DNA of 64,000 nt from Ulva prolifera (lineage: Eukaryota; Chlorophyta; Ulvophyceae; Ulvales; Ulvaceae), in assembly GCA_023078555.1 (NCBI GenBank), contig CM041196.1:8629985-8693984 (forward strand), given 5' to 3'. Made by a program: the position numbers and the translations under genes. This document shows positions 48,108 to 60,909 of this stretch, one piece after another; positions within the stretch are counted from its first letter, which is position 1; each line of letters opens with the position of its first letter. Under the pieces are notes generated by a model, which searched no databases, was not told where the DNA came from, and was given only the letters and a program-made list of their open reading frames with translations.

Positions 48108-48577
48108 CCGCCCTGTATTGAATTCAGAATAACAGATCGCAACGTACTACACGTGCGATAGCTTTCAATGGATTCGCGTGTACAGGAGACAGGCGAGCGG
48201 ACGCGAAGCCAATCTAAGGATTTGCAGGCTGGAACAGGGGCTTCCGGCACAGGGCAATATCCTGCATGACTTTGCAATTGGCTTGATTCTTCTTCCAAGC
48301 GCACACCTGCATGGACATTTTCCGTGCTTTTGCACAGAGCTGCACAGCTTCTGTCGCAGAGCTCACGAGACTCACGACGGCACGGGTAGCCACCGCTAGA
48401 ACCAGCAAGGCCTCTATGGCCTCAAGTGCAAAACTATCTAAGCGATTCAGACTGAGATGAGCTGCTCTCGCCAATGCAAATTGATCACGATGTGCGCCAA
48501 CGTACCGTCTCCCAAACAGCGTCTCGATAGTGTCCTGACCGCCTCATCGCCTACCGGATAGGTTTGTCATTGAATGA
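48108..48577. other. Gap between HMA gene and MRG gene
   Basis: A minus-strand frame 48474..48214 encodes a helix-like Ala/Val-rich segment (ALEAIEALLVLAVATRAVVS) with several Cys and Lys toward its end. It could be a small gene, but I recognise no family. The rest should be the divergent promoter. Confidence 0.3.
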
Positions 48578-50153
48578 TTGACGTCAGCGAGAACCATGGC
48601 ATCAGATCATCCATCCGCAGTTTCTGAGCCACTGTTCGAAGCTGGCAGCACGGTATTTATTCCGTACGAGGGTGGCACGCACTATCAAGCAAGGGTGCGA
48701 CGCGCAGGCTCGTCTTCAGTATATCCAGAAATTTGCAATCAGGCGCAGCAAAGGCATCGAACACCCAAAGTCCCACAGAATGAATTTATGTGCGAGATCG
48801 CAAACCTCGCAGGGAGGGAGTGCGAAGGCTCATCACCGCCAGCTGTGTCCAGGTTGTCAAGCGAGAGGTTCGCGAACACCAGCTCTACGATGGCACAAAA
48901 GCGCCGATGTGGTTCTACCTGGTCCACTACATGGTGCGGTGTTCTCCAAAGCTGATGTTTGGCCCGCTCTTCTGCACAACCGCTGCAACAAGTTCAGCAT
49001 TGTTAAGCAGCTCAACGCCAGCGTCAAAACACCCCCCTATAGTAGCCCCATGAACTTTGTGATAGGATAGGGATGAACGCTCTTGTCGAACTATCCTTGA
49101 TAGGTTGCCCTGTTGGAGCCATCAGTAACCTCAGATGAAGCATTAAGCTTCAAGCATCTAGACTGTGGCATTTAGCCTGCCGTCTGACTTTTTAGGAACA
49201 TCTTCAACATCCTCGCCTATTTTTCGATCATAGTCTGAGCTGCTCTCTCTGTTATTGAGACTGAAGGACACTGCATGTGTGTGCAGGGTTGGAACAAGAA
49301 ATATGATGAGTGGGTAGAAGAAATTGGATGTGCCTCGGATACACCTGAGAAGATGAACATTCCGAACAAGAGTAAAGCTAAACCAAAGGGTGCTCCAATG
49401 CTGGCAGGGAAAGCTCATACTGATCTGGGAAAGCCGCAGGTACGGTTCGCAACCAGTGCTGATGGCGGTCACTAAGCGTGATCCGCAACTTTTCCGCACT
49501 ACCATAGTAGATCCATCTGTGTGCGGTGTACGCTGAATGAGCGTTCACCGTAATTGGCGTTGACTCTGCCGTGCACTATACTGTGCCAAACATGCAGATT
49601 TCCATGGCTATTCCAGGAGCACTGAAGCAGCAGTTGATCAAAGACCACGATGCAATAAAAGAGGGAAAGAACATTCCGATGCCAAGGTCTCCTTGTGTGT
49701 GTACCATTCTGGACCGATACAAAGCAAACGCGCGCGATCGCGCAAAGGGAACAACACCTGATGTGGAGGAACAAGTGGCCAATGGGCTGAGGAGCTACTT
49801 TGATAAAACACTGGCAGTGGTACTCTCCCAAAGCATCTGAGCGCAAATAGATTTGCACCAATGGTTCTTTGCTGGACTCATTTGACTTGCACAATATGCA
49901 GTTATTACTCTACCATGAAGAACGTGTGCAAGCAGATGCTCTGTTGAAAGGTGGAGACGTTCCAAGTTCAATCTATGGCGCAGAGCACCTGATGCGCCTC
50001 TTCTTGAAGCTTCCAGAGCTGCTGCCTGTCGAATCGAGCACAGAGGAGCAGTATCGGTTCTTGCAAGCTTCGCTGCATGAGATGTTAGAGTTTCTACAAG
50101 AGCATTACTCAGAATTTTTCTTGCCTACATCGGAGTACGTGACAGTTGGATGA
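48578..50153 (+). CDS. MRG15/EAF3-like chromatin reader (chromo barrel + MRG domain)
   Basis: Exons 48578..48694, 48853..48933, 49287..49439, 49598..49819 and 49902..50153 all join in phase 0. The N-terminus is an MRG15-type chromo barrel: EAGSTVFIPYEGGTHYQARV, then APMWFYLVHYMGWNKKYDEW. A Lys-rich linker (NIPNKSKAKPKG) follows, then the MRG domain: ISMAIPGALKQQLIKDHDAI, VANGLRSYFDKTLAVLLLYH, SIYGAEHLMRLFLKLPELLP and LHEMLEFLQEHYSEFFLPTS. MRG15/EAF3 proteins read H3K36 methylation within NuA4 and Rpd3S-type complexes. The C-terminal end is uncertain: the stop at 50153 follows a possible donor (TAC|GTGACA), and a later frame at 50205-50258 could be one more exon. The start may be 48578 or the in-frame ATG at 48596. 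Confidence 0.88.
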
Positions 50154-51622
50154 TTGCTGAAAACTCCGACTGCACCAACGTCATGAGCTGCACAGGGCAC
50201 AGAAAGGCAGCTGCAGGAGGCAGAGGTCTATCTGCAAGGAGCGCTCAAGATGCGTGAAGGTGGCAGTTACCATGCATGTTTATTTTTGGGCACCTGTGGG
50301 CAATGGGTGCAAGTGCAAGACAACGTTGTCAAACTGCACGTCACCAGCATCGTGATGCTGGGGCGTCCCAAAATGCTGCGGTGCCATGATCTGTTTGCAG
50401 GAGGTGTGCTGACATTTCCCAAGCATGCGATCACATGTAACTTTGATCACTCTCTTTCGCCCTATGTGCATTTGCCAGAAAAGGGCGTTAACACACCCTT
50501 GTCATGATATTTCAGAGCTTAGAGGGTACCATGCTGGGACAATCACGATTTCTGCGCAATGAGCCCTACAGCAGATATTGCATTCCATCACTTCACGTAT
50601 TCTGCTCCCTACACGTCCTCCTTGCATGCTTGACGGGCCACGTGAATATCCTGCAAGAGCGAGACCTCCCCTTTAACCACAAGAATAGCAGACACTAGCA
50701 TACACTGGGCGCCGTCTCGGCCCCATTGGGAGAAATGTAGTTGTCCCTGGAAGATCCATTTTTTCTATAGGGACTTTTGTGGCTAATTCGGCAGAAACTA
50801 AGTAAATCGCTTCCTTGCTGGGGGGTTTCCGAATTACGCCCAGCGACCTTGTAGAGTCATTCAGGAGGTCATAACTAGTCAATGAACGTTGCCAGAGATT
50901 CTTAGACCTTGTGCAGGTGCCTGCGTTCCAAATTTGAGCATACATGTGAGCAGGCCGGTCAGAGAGCAAACCCATGCTCAAGTGCCCCGAAAGAGCAGAC
51001 GTTGTCAAAGCCATTGAGGCAGTCCAAGGCGGGTGGACAGCATAAATAGACTTGAGCAGCAGGTGTACCCCGTATTCGTATTTTCATGGTGCTCACACCG
51101 TGCAGAGAAGCTCCTCCACCGGCATCTCCAGGTGGCGAGAGGTGACCACATGGAGTGCACTGTACGACATATCCTGGCCATTGTACCGCCTTAAGCACCT
51201 CAAACTATTAGGAAATCGACTCAGCTCTCCGATAACAGAACTTCATGGTGTTCTGGGTACTGTGATGCGCACTGGGCACCTGGGACGCAGCCAGGTGCCA
51301 ATAGCGGACATTCATGATGTTGCAGATCCATGCATGCGGCTGTCGGCGAACAGGTTGGTTTCGTGCAGCGATCTGGAACAAAACACAGCAGCATTGATGG
51401 GGGCCATGTGCATCCGTAGACGTATCCTGGGGATCTCAGAGCCGACCGAGTTGACGGCATCCCCACTGGGAGATGAATGAGGTCTAAGTGCCGATGCCGG
51501 TCTCCGGCAGGGCAAGAGACCGAAGAATGCTAAACTGAGACACAGCACCACCACCGATTACCAACCATACGTGTACATTCAATTTGAATGGAATCAGCTT
51601 CTCAACTTGGCTATCATGCTGC
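50154..51622. other. Region with unrecognised short frames
   Basis: Possible last MRG exon at ~50.2 kb. Minus-strand 51014..50673 reads protein-like in its second half (PPSKEAIYLVSAELATKVPI). A plus-strand frame covers 51052..51480. Neither has a recognisable domain or clear splicing. Confidence 0.3.
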
Positions 51623-54600
51623 TTAGATATTCGCGCTCGCTTCTACAATAATCACACTACGTAGGCCACGGCTAGACGTTGCAGCTGAAGCACCGCTGTC
51701 TAACCTCACTGGATCAAATACCTGCTGGAAAAACGCTAACCCCTGCAGCGTTTGCAAGGACGCCCGTCTCCATTGCACTCTTAAGCAGCCGATGCAAGCA
51801 GACGTACATGCCTGCGACAACAAGAGCACTGCAATCTTCAGCATCGGCAACGGCTGCGAGCAATCCACTTGATAGAGCTTCTTCCAAACTGACGATCAGA
51901 GCATGGCAGGCTGAAACATGCAAGTCTCCATCAGGATCAAATCGTGCAGTCCACAGGATGAGGCTGTCAAGGCGACCGGAGTTGACATTCCACAGTGCAG
52001 GACTGCGCATCATCGTTTGCTCACAGTGGTCCTGAACACATCATGCACCGGTGGGATACAGGGTGCAAGATACAGCTGGTATATGCACACAGGTGAATAA
52101 GACACACGTCATCATGCTGCGGCTCACCTTCAGCGCTCTGAAACCCAAGCTGGCAGCTAATGCCCACACTGAAGGGCAAAGCTCTGGTGCGATTTCTGTC
52201 GTACCAGTGTAAGCAAACTCGACCAACAATGCAAAGCAGTCATACAGCTGCGAGGCAGAGATGCCATCCACTGGTGGCAATGACAGCGGCTCGCTCAACG
52301 AGTCAACCCCTTCAAGCATTGACCGCAGCTGAGGGCAACACTGCTCCAGAGCCCAGCCCTGCAGATTCGAACACAGCCATCAGACAACAAATGTCTTATG
52401 GTCCTTCCGTAAATGTGCACTGATGCAGCACATCATAGGCAGGTACACATCCATATCACACAGAGGAGGTCGTGGCAACACCAAAGCATAGAATTCTTTG
52501 TCGCCGATGAGAAACGTGACCGTGTCATAGCGCTTTTTGTTGACATCAGACCTGCACACGCCCCGATCCATCAAATGTTCCAGAATAGACATACATGCAT
52601 CGCATGCACACCGGTCTGGGTGGCTACAGCCACCACCAGCAGCACCACCACATCAGCCTCAACGGAGGTCCACAGCGCCTGCAGTGCAGCAGCGCACTTG
52701 TTGATGGGGGGTTTTGGCTGCTGGTGACAGTAGCGTCCGTTGGAACCTTGCACAGACCCTTCAGCAACAGTGTCTGCTGGCTCATGTGATCCAACTCCAT
52801 GTGTTTCTTCTTTCAGAGTTTTCAATGGTGATGCCCTCCTACCCACAGCGCGCTGTTCACTGCGGCTGGTGGATGGCGACGGCCGCAGCCGATCGGCCGG
52901 CGTGAAAACATCCACATACCTGACATCGCATGGAGGCTCGACGAATCGACAGTCACCAGCTGACTCTGCCCTCAGCTCATCCACACTCTTCCACTGGTGG
53001 AATATAGGAGATGTCGGAGTGACGACCGCAAAGGACCCGCTTGCTGCTAGGAACGCTGCAGCTGGGCTGTGGGCGGAGGGGGTGTGTGAATACTCGGGTG
53101 TCCGCTGCCCGTACGCAGCAGAGGTGTCTGCGCTGGACGACATGCGCCGTAAAATGTCTGGCGCAACCGAGGCCACGCTTCCCTCCCGGCTCTACAGTAA
53201 AACACCTTGTCGAACTCAACTTGCCTGTCAGGACCTCCAACGCGATCCGATGCACATGGCCGCACAGGCGCGAAATACGAGTCATGCAAAGGCTTGAGCA
53301 CGGCAAAGGCGGAAGGGGCGCACAGTACACGAAAGATAGGGTGCAAACGAGGGCGCGTCTGGCGCAGCGGCATGCATGGCCTCGAGGTGGCGGACGGTGG
53401 CTGCAACGGCCTTGACGCCGTGCGCTGTGCAAGCCGTGCAGTGCTCCCGTGCCTCCCGCAGCGCGGCGGCTGCGAGGATGGCGAGGCGGTGCTGCTTGGT
53501 GAGCATGCTGGCATCGGAGCATGCGACAAAGAGGTGCGCTGCAGCGAGTGCACAGTCGAGAGCATGCTCTGTCCCGAGGTTGTCGAGCACAGCCTGCCCG
53601 GCCGTTGTGGTGGACACGGCGACGACCTGTGGGGCAACGCGCGGCAGCGCCAACGCGAGGTTTACGCAGCGGCCGAGGATGAGGTTGCGCAGCGAGAGCA
53701 GCGAACCCGGTGACAGCAACGTGGCCAGCAGTGTCAGCGTCATGCCGGCATCCAGGTCAGCGGCCTCAGCTGCATCCAGTGCAACGCGGCAGAGCTCATG
53801 CAGGGTGCGTGGCGATATGATCGCCTGCATGATTTCGACCGTGGCCGGCTCCTGCACGCCGAAGTGGCATAAGCTCTTTGCAATCTGCCGTGACGGCCAT
53901 TGCCTAGGGCACCCATGCAAGCCAGCGAAAATAGGTGGTCTGTCTGGTGGCGCAGGCGGCGCTGGTCGGCCGAGGACAGGGCGGCGCACCTTGGCCATGT
54001 GTGAGAGAATAGCGACGCTCTTGCGGTTGAGCCCTGGCAGGCGCAAAGCCTGCAGAATAGGCTGCAGCAGGCCGTCACGCACCAGCATCTGGCGCACTTC
54101 AGCTTGGACACAGTCATCCCCCAAGGCCACAAGCGCCTCCACCATGTCCAGCATCAGCGACAGCGGCAGCGGCTCTTCCGCAGGGTGGTGCACGAGCGCA
54201 GAGAGTGCCTGCAGGCCCCCGAGAGTGACGAGCTGCTCTGCGGCCTCCCTGCAGTTGATCACCAATGGCGCCAGAACTTCGAGAATCTCTGTCGCCCATG
54301 CTCCTACAGAAGCATGTATGCTGACGCCAGCCGAGACAATCTGATGTACGACAACAGAGATCTGCTGTGCGCGGTCAGATGAGCTTGATACGCAGCTGTT
54401 ACAGAAAGAAGGAGCTAACCACGGTCATAGGCTCCAGCGTGCATGAGCGCAGCATCAAGGAGGTGTGTCAGAGCGGGAATCGTGAGGCATGACCTGCAGA
54501 CATGCACAGAGACCGTGAAGAGTGGTCATAGAGACAAAGCTGCACGGTGCAAGAGACTGAAAGTGCCTTTTGATGCGCACATCATGGCTTCATACACTTC

Positions 54601-55254
54601 GGAAGCGTGGTCCTTGCAGAGGATGAGCTGGTACAGTAGCCGCAACGCCACAGGGTTCGGAGGTGGATTGATGTGGGCAGAGATGTATGAGGTCACCAGG
54701 GCGATAATCCCCTGCCTGACTGCTACCAAGCAATTCTCAGGGCACCGTGTGACAAGCTCACAGCAGCACTCTAGGCTAGCATTGAAGATCGCGCGTCTTT
54801 GTCCTGCGACACTGGAAGCAGCTGGAGACACTGGAGCATCAGCTACTGCCAGATTCGAGATCATCGGCGTGACCTGCACCGATTTCAATATGACGTGTTG
54901 TAGTTTCTTTGCATGCTTACAACCTGCTTGAGGGCACCGCACAGATCTGTCTGGCATGGTCTCCCACATGAGGTTTGTCAGTGGCTCAAAAGCGCTGAGC
55001 TCCCGAAATCCTTTCTGCACAGCTGAAACTGGAACAGCGCTTGCTGAACGTCGTGACATGTTGGCAAGCGTCCGTAGAGCACGCAGCTGCTCGTCTGTGT
55101 TCCCCTGGAGACAGCATCTTGCTATTTCTGACTGCAACAAAGCGAACATGTTGTAACCGCAGCACATGAAGTCACCAAGCACTACCTGTAGTTCACTACA
55201 TATCTGTTTGAGCATCAGCTCGACGCCTTGCTGCATGAGGGTATTTGGCGCCAT
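51623..55254 (-). CDS. Armadillo-repeat + BTB domain protein (ARIA/ABAP1-like plan)
   Basis: The start at 55254 (MAPNTLMQQGVELML) opens a helical-repeat exon containing LRALRTLANMSRR and FELSAFEPLT-like segments, extending to ~54.5 kb. The exon 54265 to ~53.35 kb carries armadillo repeats: AAEQLVTLGGLQALSALVHH, LMLDMVEALVALGDD, LLQPILQALRLPGLNRKSVA and MTLTLLATLLSPGSLLSLRN. After a Ser/Pro-rich linker (~53.15-52.7 kb) comes a BTB domain: YDTVTFLIGDKEFYALVLPR (~52.5 kb), then YDCFALLVEFAYTGTTEIAP and SVWALAASLGFRALK (~52.2 kb). A BACK-like helical end lies at about 52.03-51.7 kb. ARM-BTB proteins in plants (ARIA, ABAP1) bind partners through ARM repeats, and BTB may link to CUL3 ubiquitin ligase. 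Several exon borders and the last exon are approximate. Confidence 0.72.
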
Positions 55255-55953
55255 GGTGCAAAGGGCCGAATACAAACTCTACAGATACTCCCCAGACAAC
55301 CTCAAATTTACTGAGGAGCTACATATTAATGTTGAATCGTGAAGCAAGTGCTTAAAAAGGCATCATGCGTGCGATATCGCTGATCAACGCAGCTCAACGT
55401 CCGCATGCACCGAGTCATAACTTGACTCACAAGGCACGAGCTAGGACAGGTACGGTGTGTCACGCGCGAGGAGAAAAATATGTTGCTGCTGACCTTTGTT
55501 GCGACTTCGGCGATGTGATCACACAGGCGGTGTGATCGAAAGGGTCAGTGCATCCCAGCATAAGCCGTGCCGAAGTGCTGCAGCCACAGATGCCGTCGGG
55601 CGAACAACGGACAGCGGCCACGCTCGTCTCCTGAGAGTCGATTATGAATCGCGACCGGAAGCATATGGTATGCACATTTCTCAATAACAAGGACGTAATT
55701 TCAAGTATCCGCGTTTCTACCAACAACGACGACGTGATCCCCAGTTCCATCACATGACATGCCTCGAAAATAGTCAGTGCACCGCCCCAAAACAAGGCCG
55801 TATACCGTACAAATCTTGCGACCGCACATATTGTTCAGACCAGGCAGCCTGCAACATGTGCACATCACCAAGCACAGCGCCGCCAACAATCTCCAAAACT
55901 TTCTCGGCCAATGCAATTAACACTTGCCGCGTTTTGACGCCAGAACTACACTC
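55255..55953. other. Gap between ARM-BTB start and NDC80 stop, with open frame after NDC80 stop
   Basis: Both flanking genes are on the minus strand. Directly after the NDC80 TGA (55956..55954) the same frame stays open for ~60 codons and includes KTRQVLIALAEKVLEIVGGA and VLGDVHMLQAAWSEQYV. This looks like coding sequence. It could be an alternative NDC80 end or part of a separate small gene. Confidence 0.35.
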
Positions 55954-58263
55954 TCAACGATGAACGGGCGCATCAGCAACGCCGGCCAAAGAGTCAGCCA
56001 TACGTATCCGGGCCTGAGCTCTTTCTTTCAGTCTGTTTGACTTCGACAGAATATCGGAAGTGGACTGCACCCACTCGCTGGACCAGCTCAGCAGTGAGCC
56101 TGTCAATTTACTGACTTCCTGCAACCATACTGGGATTGCAAAGGTGCTGTAAAGCGATTCACACATATGCCATCGAAATTCCGCGTACCGTGCATTCTGC
56201 GCGTTCTGCTTCCTCATCCTCCGCTTTCTGTAGTGTAAGCTTGGCTGCATGTTCATCTTTGATCTGTTCAGCGTCTGCCATCTGTGTTTCTGCCTCCCGC
56301 TCGCGCTGCTGTTCTGCTTCCTACACGCAGCTGTCCCTGACATGAGTTCATCTGCATCAAGGGGCAGATAATATGCTGACAGCCATAGGATCAGAGGGGA
56401 AAGAGCGACACGAATGGCATCTATTTCAGAATGCCATCACGAAACTCATACCAGCTGTTGTCTTGCATGCTCAACCATCTTGGTAATCTTGCTTTGGGAT
56501 GCAATAGTGGCAGTTCGATGCTTACGCTCCTCTTCTTGGCAAACACGCTGCCAGTCGCTGATGGACTGCTCTTCTGTTTCCAAGGTCTCCTGTGCACGCT
56601 TCAGATGGCCTTGCTGAAAGCGAGCATGGCTTTCGTGTCTCTTGGAGGCGCCTTGCAAGTCTTGAAGCCGCTGCTGTATTGCAGGCTGCACCAGACTCTG
56701 CAGCAACATACTATGTAGTGCTCAATGGACGTTGTTGTCTACCTTCTAAAGCTTCACCTGCTGATAAGAGGGCATACCGTCAAGCCAACAGACAGGGTCA
56801 CACACGAGTCTATGCTTGATGTCAGCTTGACTTCATAGTCAACACCGTGAGCAGCCTCTGCACAAGCAGGGTGCAGCTTTGCCCGTGCTAGCAGGCCATT
56901 GCATCTCAGAAGCACTCTCTCAAGATCACTTACGGCTTCTACATACTCTTCTCGTGCAGCCTCCAACTGCTTCTTTGCATCCTGTAATAGAGCTGCCTTG
57001 TTCAGTTGTACTTTTGTTGCCATGCGAACATCCTGCCTGACAGCCTGCAACTCTTTCAACTGCATTGGCTGCGCTTCGATTCGCGACCTCACACAGTCTT
57101 GCTCCCTTTCATCTCGCTCGATCTCGATCTGTAATTGTCGGCAGTGGGCTTCACTGTCTGCGCATTTTTTCTGAGACGCTGAGAGTTGTGCCTGCATCAC
57201 AGATGTGCAAACATCTCAGTCCTCCGAGTGTACAAGCCCCTGTCATGGTCTGAAAGCATCCGATGATACCTTTAAATCAGAGATGTAGCTTCGAGTGGCA
57301 TTTTGAGATTGTCTGAGTGTTTCGAGCTTGCTCAGTGCTTCAGAGACGGTGTCGGGTTCTTGCATCAGTCGGTCACGCTTGAGTTCAAGCTCTTCTGTTT
57401 CCTGGAAGCCACATCAGTGCTTGATCTATGTGAAAAGGCTGCGCAGGTGAAGCCGCCATGTCAGTAGTCATGTTGCCTCCGCACCTTTCGCATCCTATGT
57501 TGCTTGTCCTGTTCTGTCTTCACCATTGGGCTTCTCCGCTGCTGCAGCAAAGTTTCAAAAACGTCTCCCCGCTCGTCACCAGACACATACGCACGATATC
57601 CTGCCGCGAAGATATCTGTGCGTTCTGATTCCTTCCTCTGTTCAGAGATATGCCCAGGATCGCCAGTCACAATCAAAGCAATCGGTGCATTACCTACCCA
57701 AGCACCCTGCAGTGGTCAGGCCCTGATTAGCAGTATATTTGACATATAAAGGCAGTTTTATATCTAAGATGCGGTGTGCGTACCTGCTTGAGGAGACTTG
57801 CCTTGTGTTTATCGTTCACTGACACCATTGTGGCCCGGGTCACGAGCCAGTCTAGCAGACCTAGCATTGCTGGCCAGTAAATAGAGGCACTGAAGGCCTG
57901 TAGTGTGCTTTTAGGCGGAACATAGGGGTACTTTAGCCGCTTCAGCTGGCTGACGAGGGCATCAGTTGTCCTTTCACCTGGAGGGAGATCGCCCAGCTCC
58001 GAATCGATGGAGCCAAGGATAAACCAAACAGCGGAAAAGAACTCCTTCTGCTTGGAAAGTGTTTTAAGACTGATCTCATGTGGATATCTTTGCTCAGCCA
58101 GGAACGCGATGACCTTCTGTCGAGCTTGCTTTTGAAAGTTTTTGTCATGCAAGTCGCGTGGATCCTTACCACCTCGGACCGTGCGCTTCAGCTTACCCTC
58201 AACTACTGAATGCCTCACATTACAAACCGTAGAAACACCCAGCGTTGTTCGCCTTGACGGCAT
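55954..58263 (-). CDS. NDC80: Kinetochore protein NDC80/HEC1
   Basis: The start at 58263 encodes a short basic tail (MPSRRTTLGVSTVCN...LKRTVRGG), as expected for the microtubule- and Aurora B-regulated NDC80 N-terminus. The calponin-homology domain follows: KDPRDLHDKNFQKQARQKVI, FLAEQRYPHEISLKTLSKQK, LVSQLKRLKYPYVPPKSTLQ, and ASIYWPAMLGLLDWLV. Later exons (about 57.72-57.48, 57.4-57.27, 57.19-56.83, 56.7-56.45 and 56.34-55.95 kb) encode heptad-rich coiled coil, for example LSASQKKCADSEAHCRQLQI, KKQLEAAREEYVEAVSDLER and LQDLQGASKRHESHARFQQG. NDC80 is the core microtubule-binding subunit of the kinetochore. Exon joins inside the coiled coil are approximate. The stop at 55954 may not be the real end, since the frame continues after it. 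Confidence 0.82.
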
Positions 58264-60909
58264 CGCAAGTCAAGATGCTGCCAATCCTGACAACGGCACT
58301 AAGCAAGCAAACAATTAGAATCATCGCAGATGCCATCAAAACATTCGTAGCGAAGCAAACGTTCGTGTTCAAGCTGCCCGATGGATGTGCGCGGGCTGGA
58401 AAGTCAACAGCTGTCATGGCACGTCAAAATTAACATGCCCATCCAAACGGATGGCAACGCGGCCGCTCGGCGCGAGCTCGGTGCAGTCATGACCTTCCTC
58501 GCATTGCTTTTCGCGGCCCGTACACGGGTGAAAAAGATTATAAAGTATTCGACAGAAGATTTCGATGCTGTTCATCAACCTACAAAGCGCGCAAACGTTG
58601 TCTGCGAAATATTGCCGATGACAAGATGTTGCAAGCATACATGGGCACCTCATGGGCTGTCCCACTGGGGTTCCAGGGAGATCCGCCACATCATGATTGT
58701 TAAGATCGTTCGCATCATGTAATGCGAGGCCTCGGAGGTTAGCGAGCAAATGCTTCTTCCAGCCTGTGACCACACATTTTCAGGCGACTGTGGTACACAT
58801 GAAACCAACCGCGCAAACCACTTGCTGTGGTCGTGCACTTTGCTTCGCACCCTAGCGACCGGTGCTGTATATGCGGTATGGCGTTGAGGTGGATCATACA
58901 GTGGATCGCATGGAGGTATTCCACAGCTTGATTGCCATGGAGCTGCACTCAGCACCTCAGGGCACAGAAAACGATCACACGCAGAAGCGTGACACGAAAT
59001 GCTGCTTTGATCACGCATATCACTACCGCCAACCCACCTATGGGAGACCAAGCCATGGCAATACTGGCATGCAAGGCAGTAAGCGACGAAATTGAGCAGG
59101 CTGGAGGGAGTCATAACATGCAACTACCGGTGGGAGCAGCTCCACCGCCGAGCGCACGTGTTGTTGGCTGCTAGGCTCTGACCCCAGCAGGCGGCCAACA
59201 CCACAAATTTCTGCTCGTGACCCAACAGTTTTGATCGTCCATGGCGATAACGCCTTATACTTGTGCCAGAAGTTCTCAGATGATACTACACAACCCAAAC
59301 TTGGACTGGATCCTGCACTTGCCTGTGCATCACTGATGATTAGCTGCAAGTGCACGAGGCTGTGTAATCGCCTTGGGCAGCACCTGCACTTACAAGCAAG
59401 CATCAGGCAGTGCCACCACACATGGTAATCGCGAAGCCCATGTTCGTGATCCTGGCCGGTGTCATGCATGCCATTGCATCTATAGTCTGCACATTCTCAC
59501 AAGGTTGCGCTGTCTGTTCATGTACATCACCATAAATCACACTGCCGTATCCGACCCCAAGCAGAGCTCAAGCACCCCAAAAAGTACAGACACTTTGCGA
59601 ACATCATAATCCTACCATGCAATGCTCCTGCAGCACTACAGCAACATAGTCGAGGGTACGACGCCCTCTACATCTTCGTTTTTTGGGACATGTCTGTGTG
59701 GCCTTGTGCCGTGAGGGCTTCGTGGGGACTGCATCATGCAAGGCGAGCAGTTGACACCTGATAGAGCTCACTTGGCCCACGTATGGCCGAACGGGTTACC
59801 TCGAGCCACTGTTAGTGATCATCACAGCGATCTAAGTCTAGGCCAGGTTTCGCGTGACATGACTCACATGAAGCAATGCAATCTCTGGCTCAGTGCCATT
59901 GTCCAACAGAATTTAACCTTTGCACAGTGCTCGGCGCTGCACCAGGAACTACTGCCATGCATATATGGGAGGCAACGCAGGTAGAAGGCATTGAACGGCA
60001 GTGTTCTCCGAGCTGTCACATGTATGTATGTAGATGCGAGCGTTCAGCTTCACATCGCCAGCTGCTGCCAGATTTACAGTGTGTGGACTGCACTATTGTG
60101 TTCCCTTATGCTCATGTCAGCTAGCTCGTTTATTCTTGTGCACCTGAACGCTTTCCATGACGTTTTCTACCTCAGCGCTTTGGGACCTGATATAACCTCC
60201 AGCATCCTTCGAATCGAATTCCCTGGCAGAATCAACCCCCGTGTAATCATCGCAAACAGATGTGGGTAACCTGCAAGAACACAAAGACAATTGCTGCTGC
60301 CCTGGATCGAGAATCTGAATCCTCGACAACACTGCAGCAGCCCGTTCAGGCCCTCGTGAATTGTTCCACTTTCACGAAATGTTTGGACATTTCAGAAAGT
60401 ACGTCTAACATGTGCTAGATGTGATGAAGGCGTCCTGGCTACAAAAATCGTGGCAATAGTAGTATTGGCAAATCTGTGTGCAAGGTGGAATTGTACTGTT
60501 GAAGCAACCTAAAGGCAACTGGCGAAGAACCATGTATTTGCGTACAAGTAGGGCAAACTGCTGAATGGCAATGCTCACCAAGGAGCAGATAGCGTGTTTT
60601 ATTCTTGGAGCACTGCCGAGTCACCTCCGGTGCCGTCACGATCATCTCCGGACGTTGTGGTTTCGAAAGAGACACTTTGACTATTTCAAATTTCCCTGCA
60701 GGTCTTATCCCAATCCATTAATGTTTTGGGCTGCCTGTATCTTGGCTGTCGGCATTGTCCCTCGCGAACTCGTTGACAGCTGGGCCCAAGATTCCTGCAG
60801 ATGTACAATGTTGCAATCAGTACCAATTGGCTACATAGAATTGCTGGACAAAAAGCTGTACGAAACAAGACAGGAAGCATCGCTTCCATGCCGGCCCAAT
60901 CTTGTGCAG
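58264..60909. other. Gap without recognised gene (NDC80 / J-domain gene)
   Basis: Frames on both strands up to ~150 codons have no domain. Minus 58948..58739 (HGNQAVEYLHAIHCMIHL) and minus 60922..60686 look mildly protein-like. The latter could be a further exon of the J-domain gene. Nothing is supported. Confidence 0.35.
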
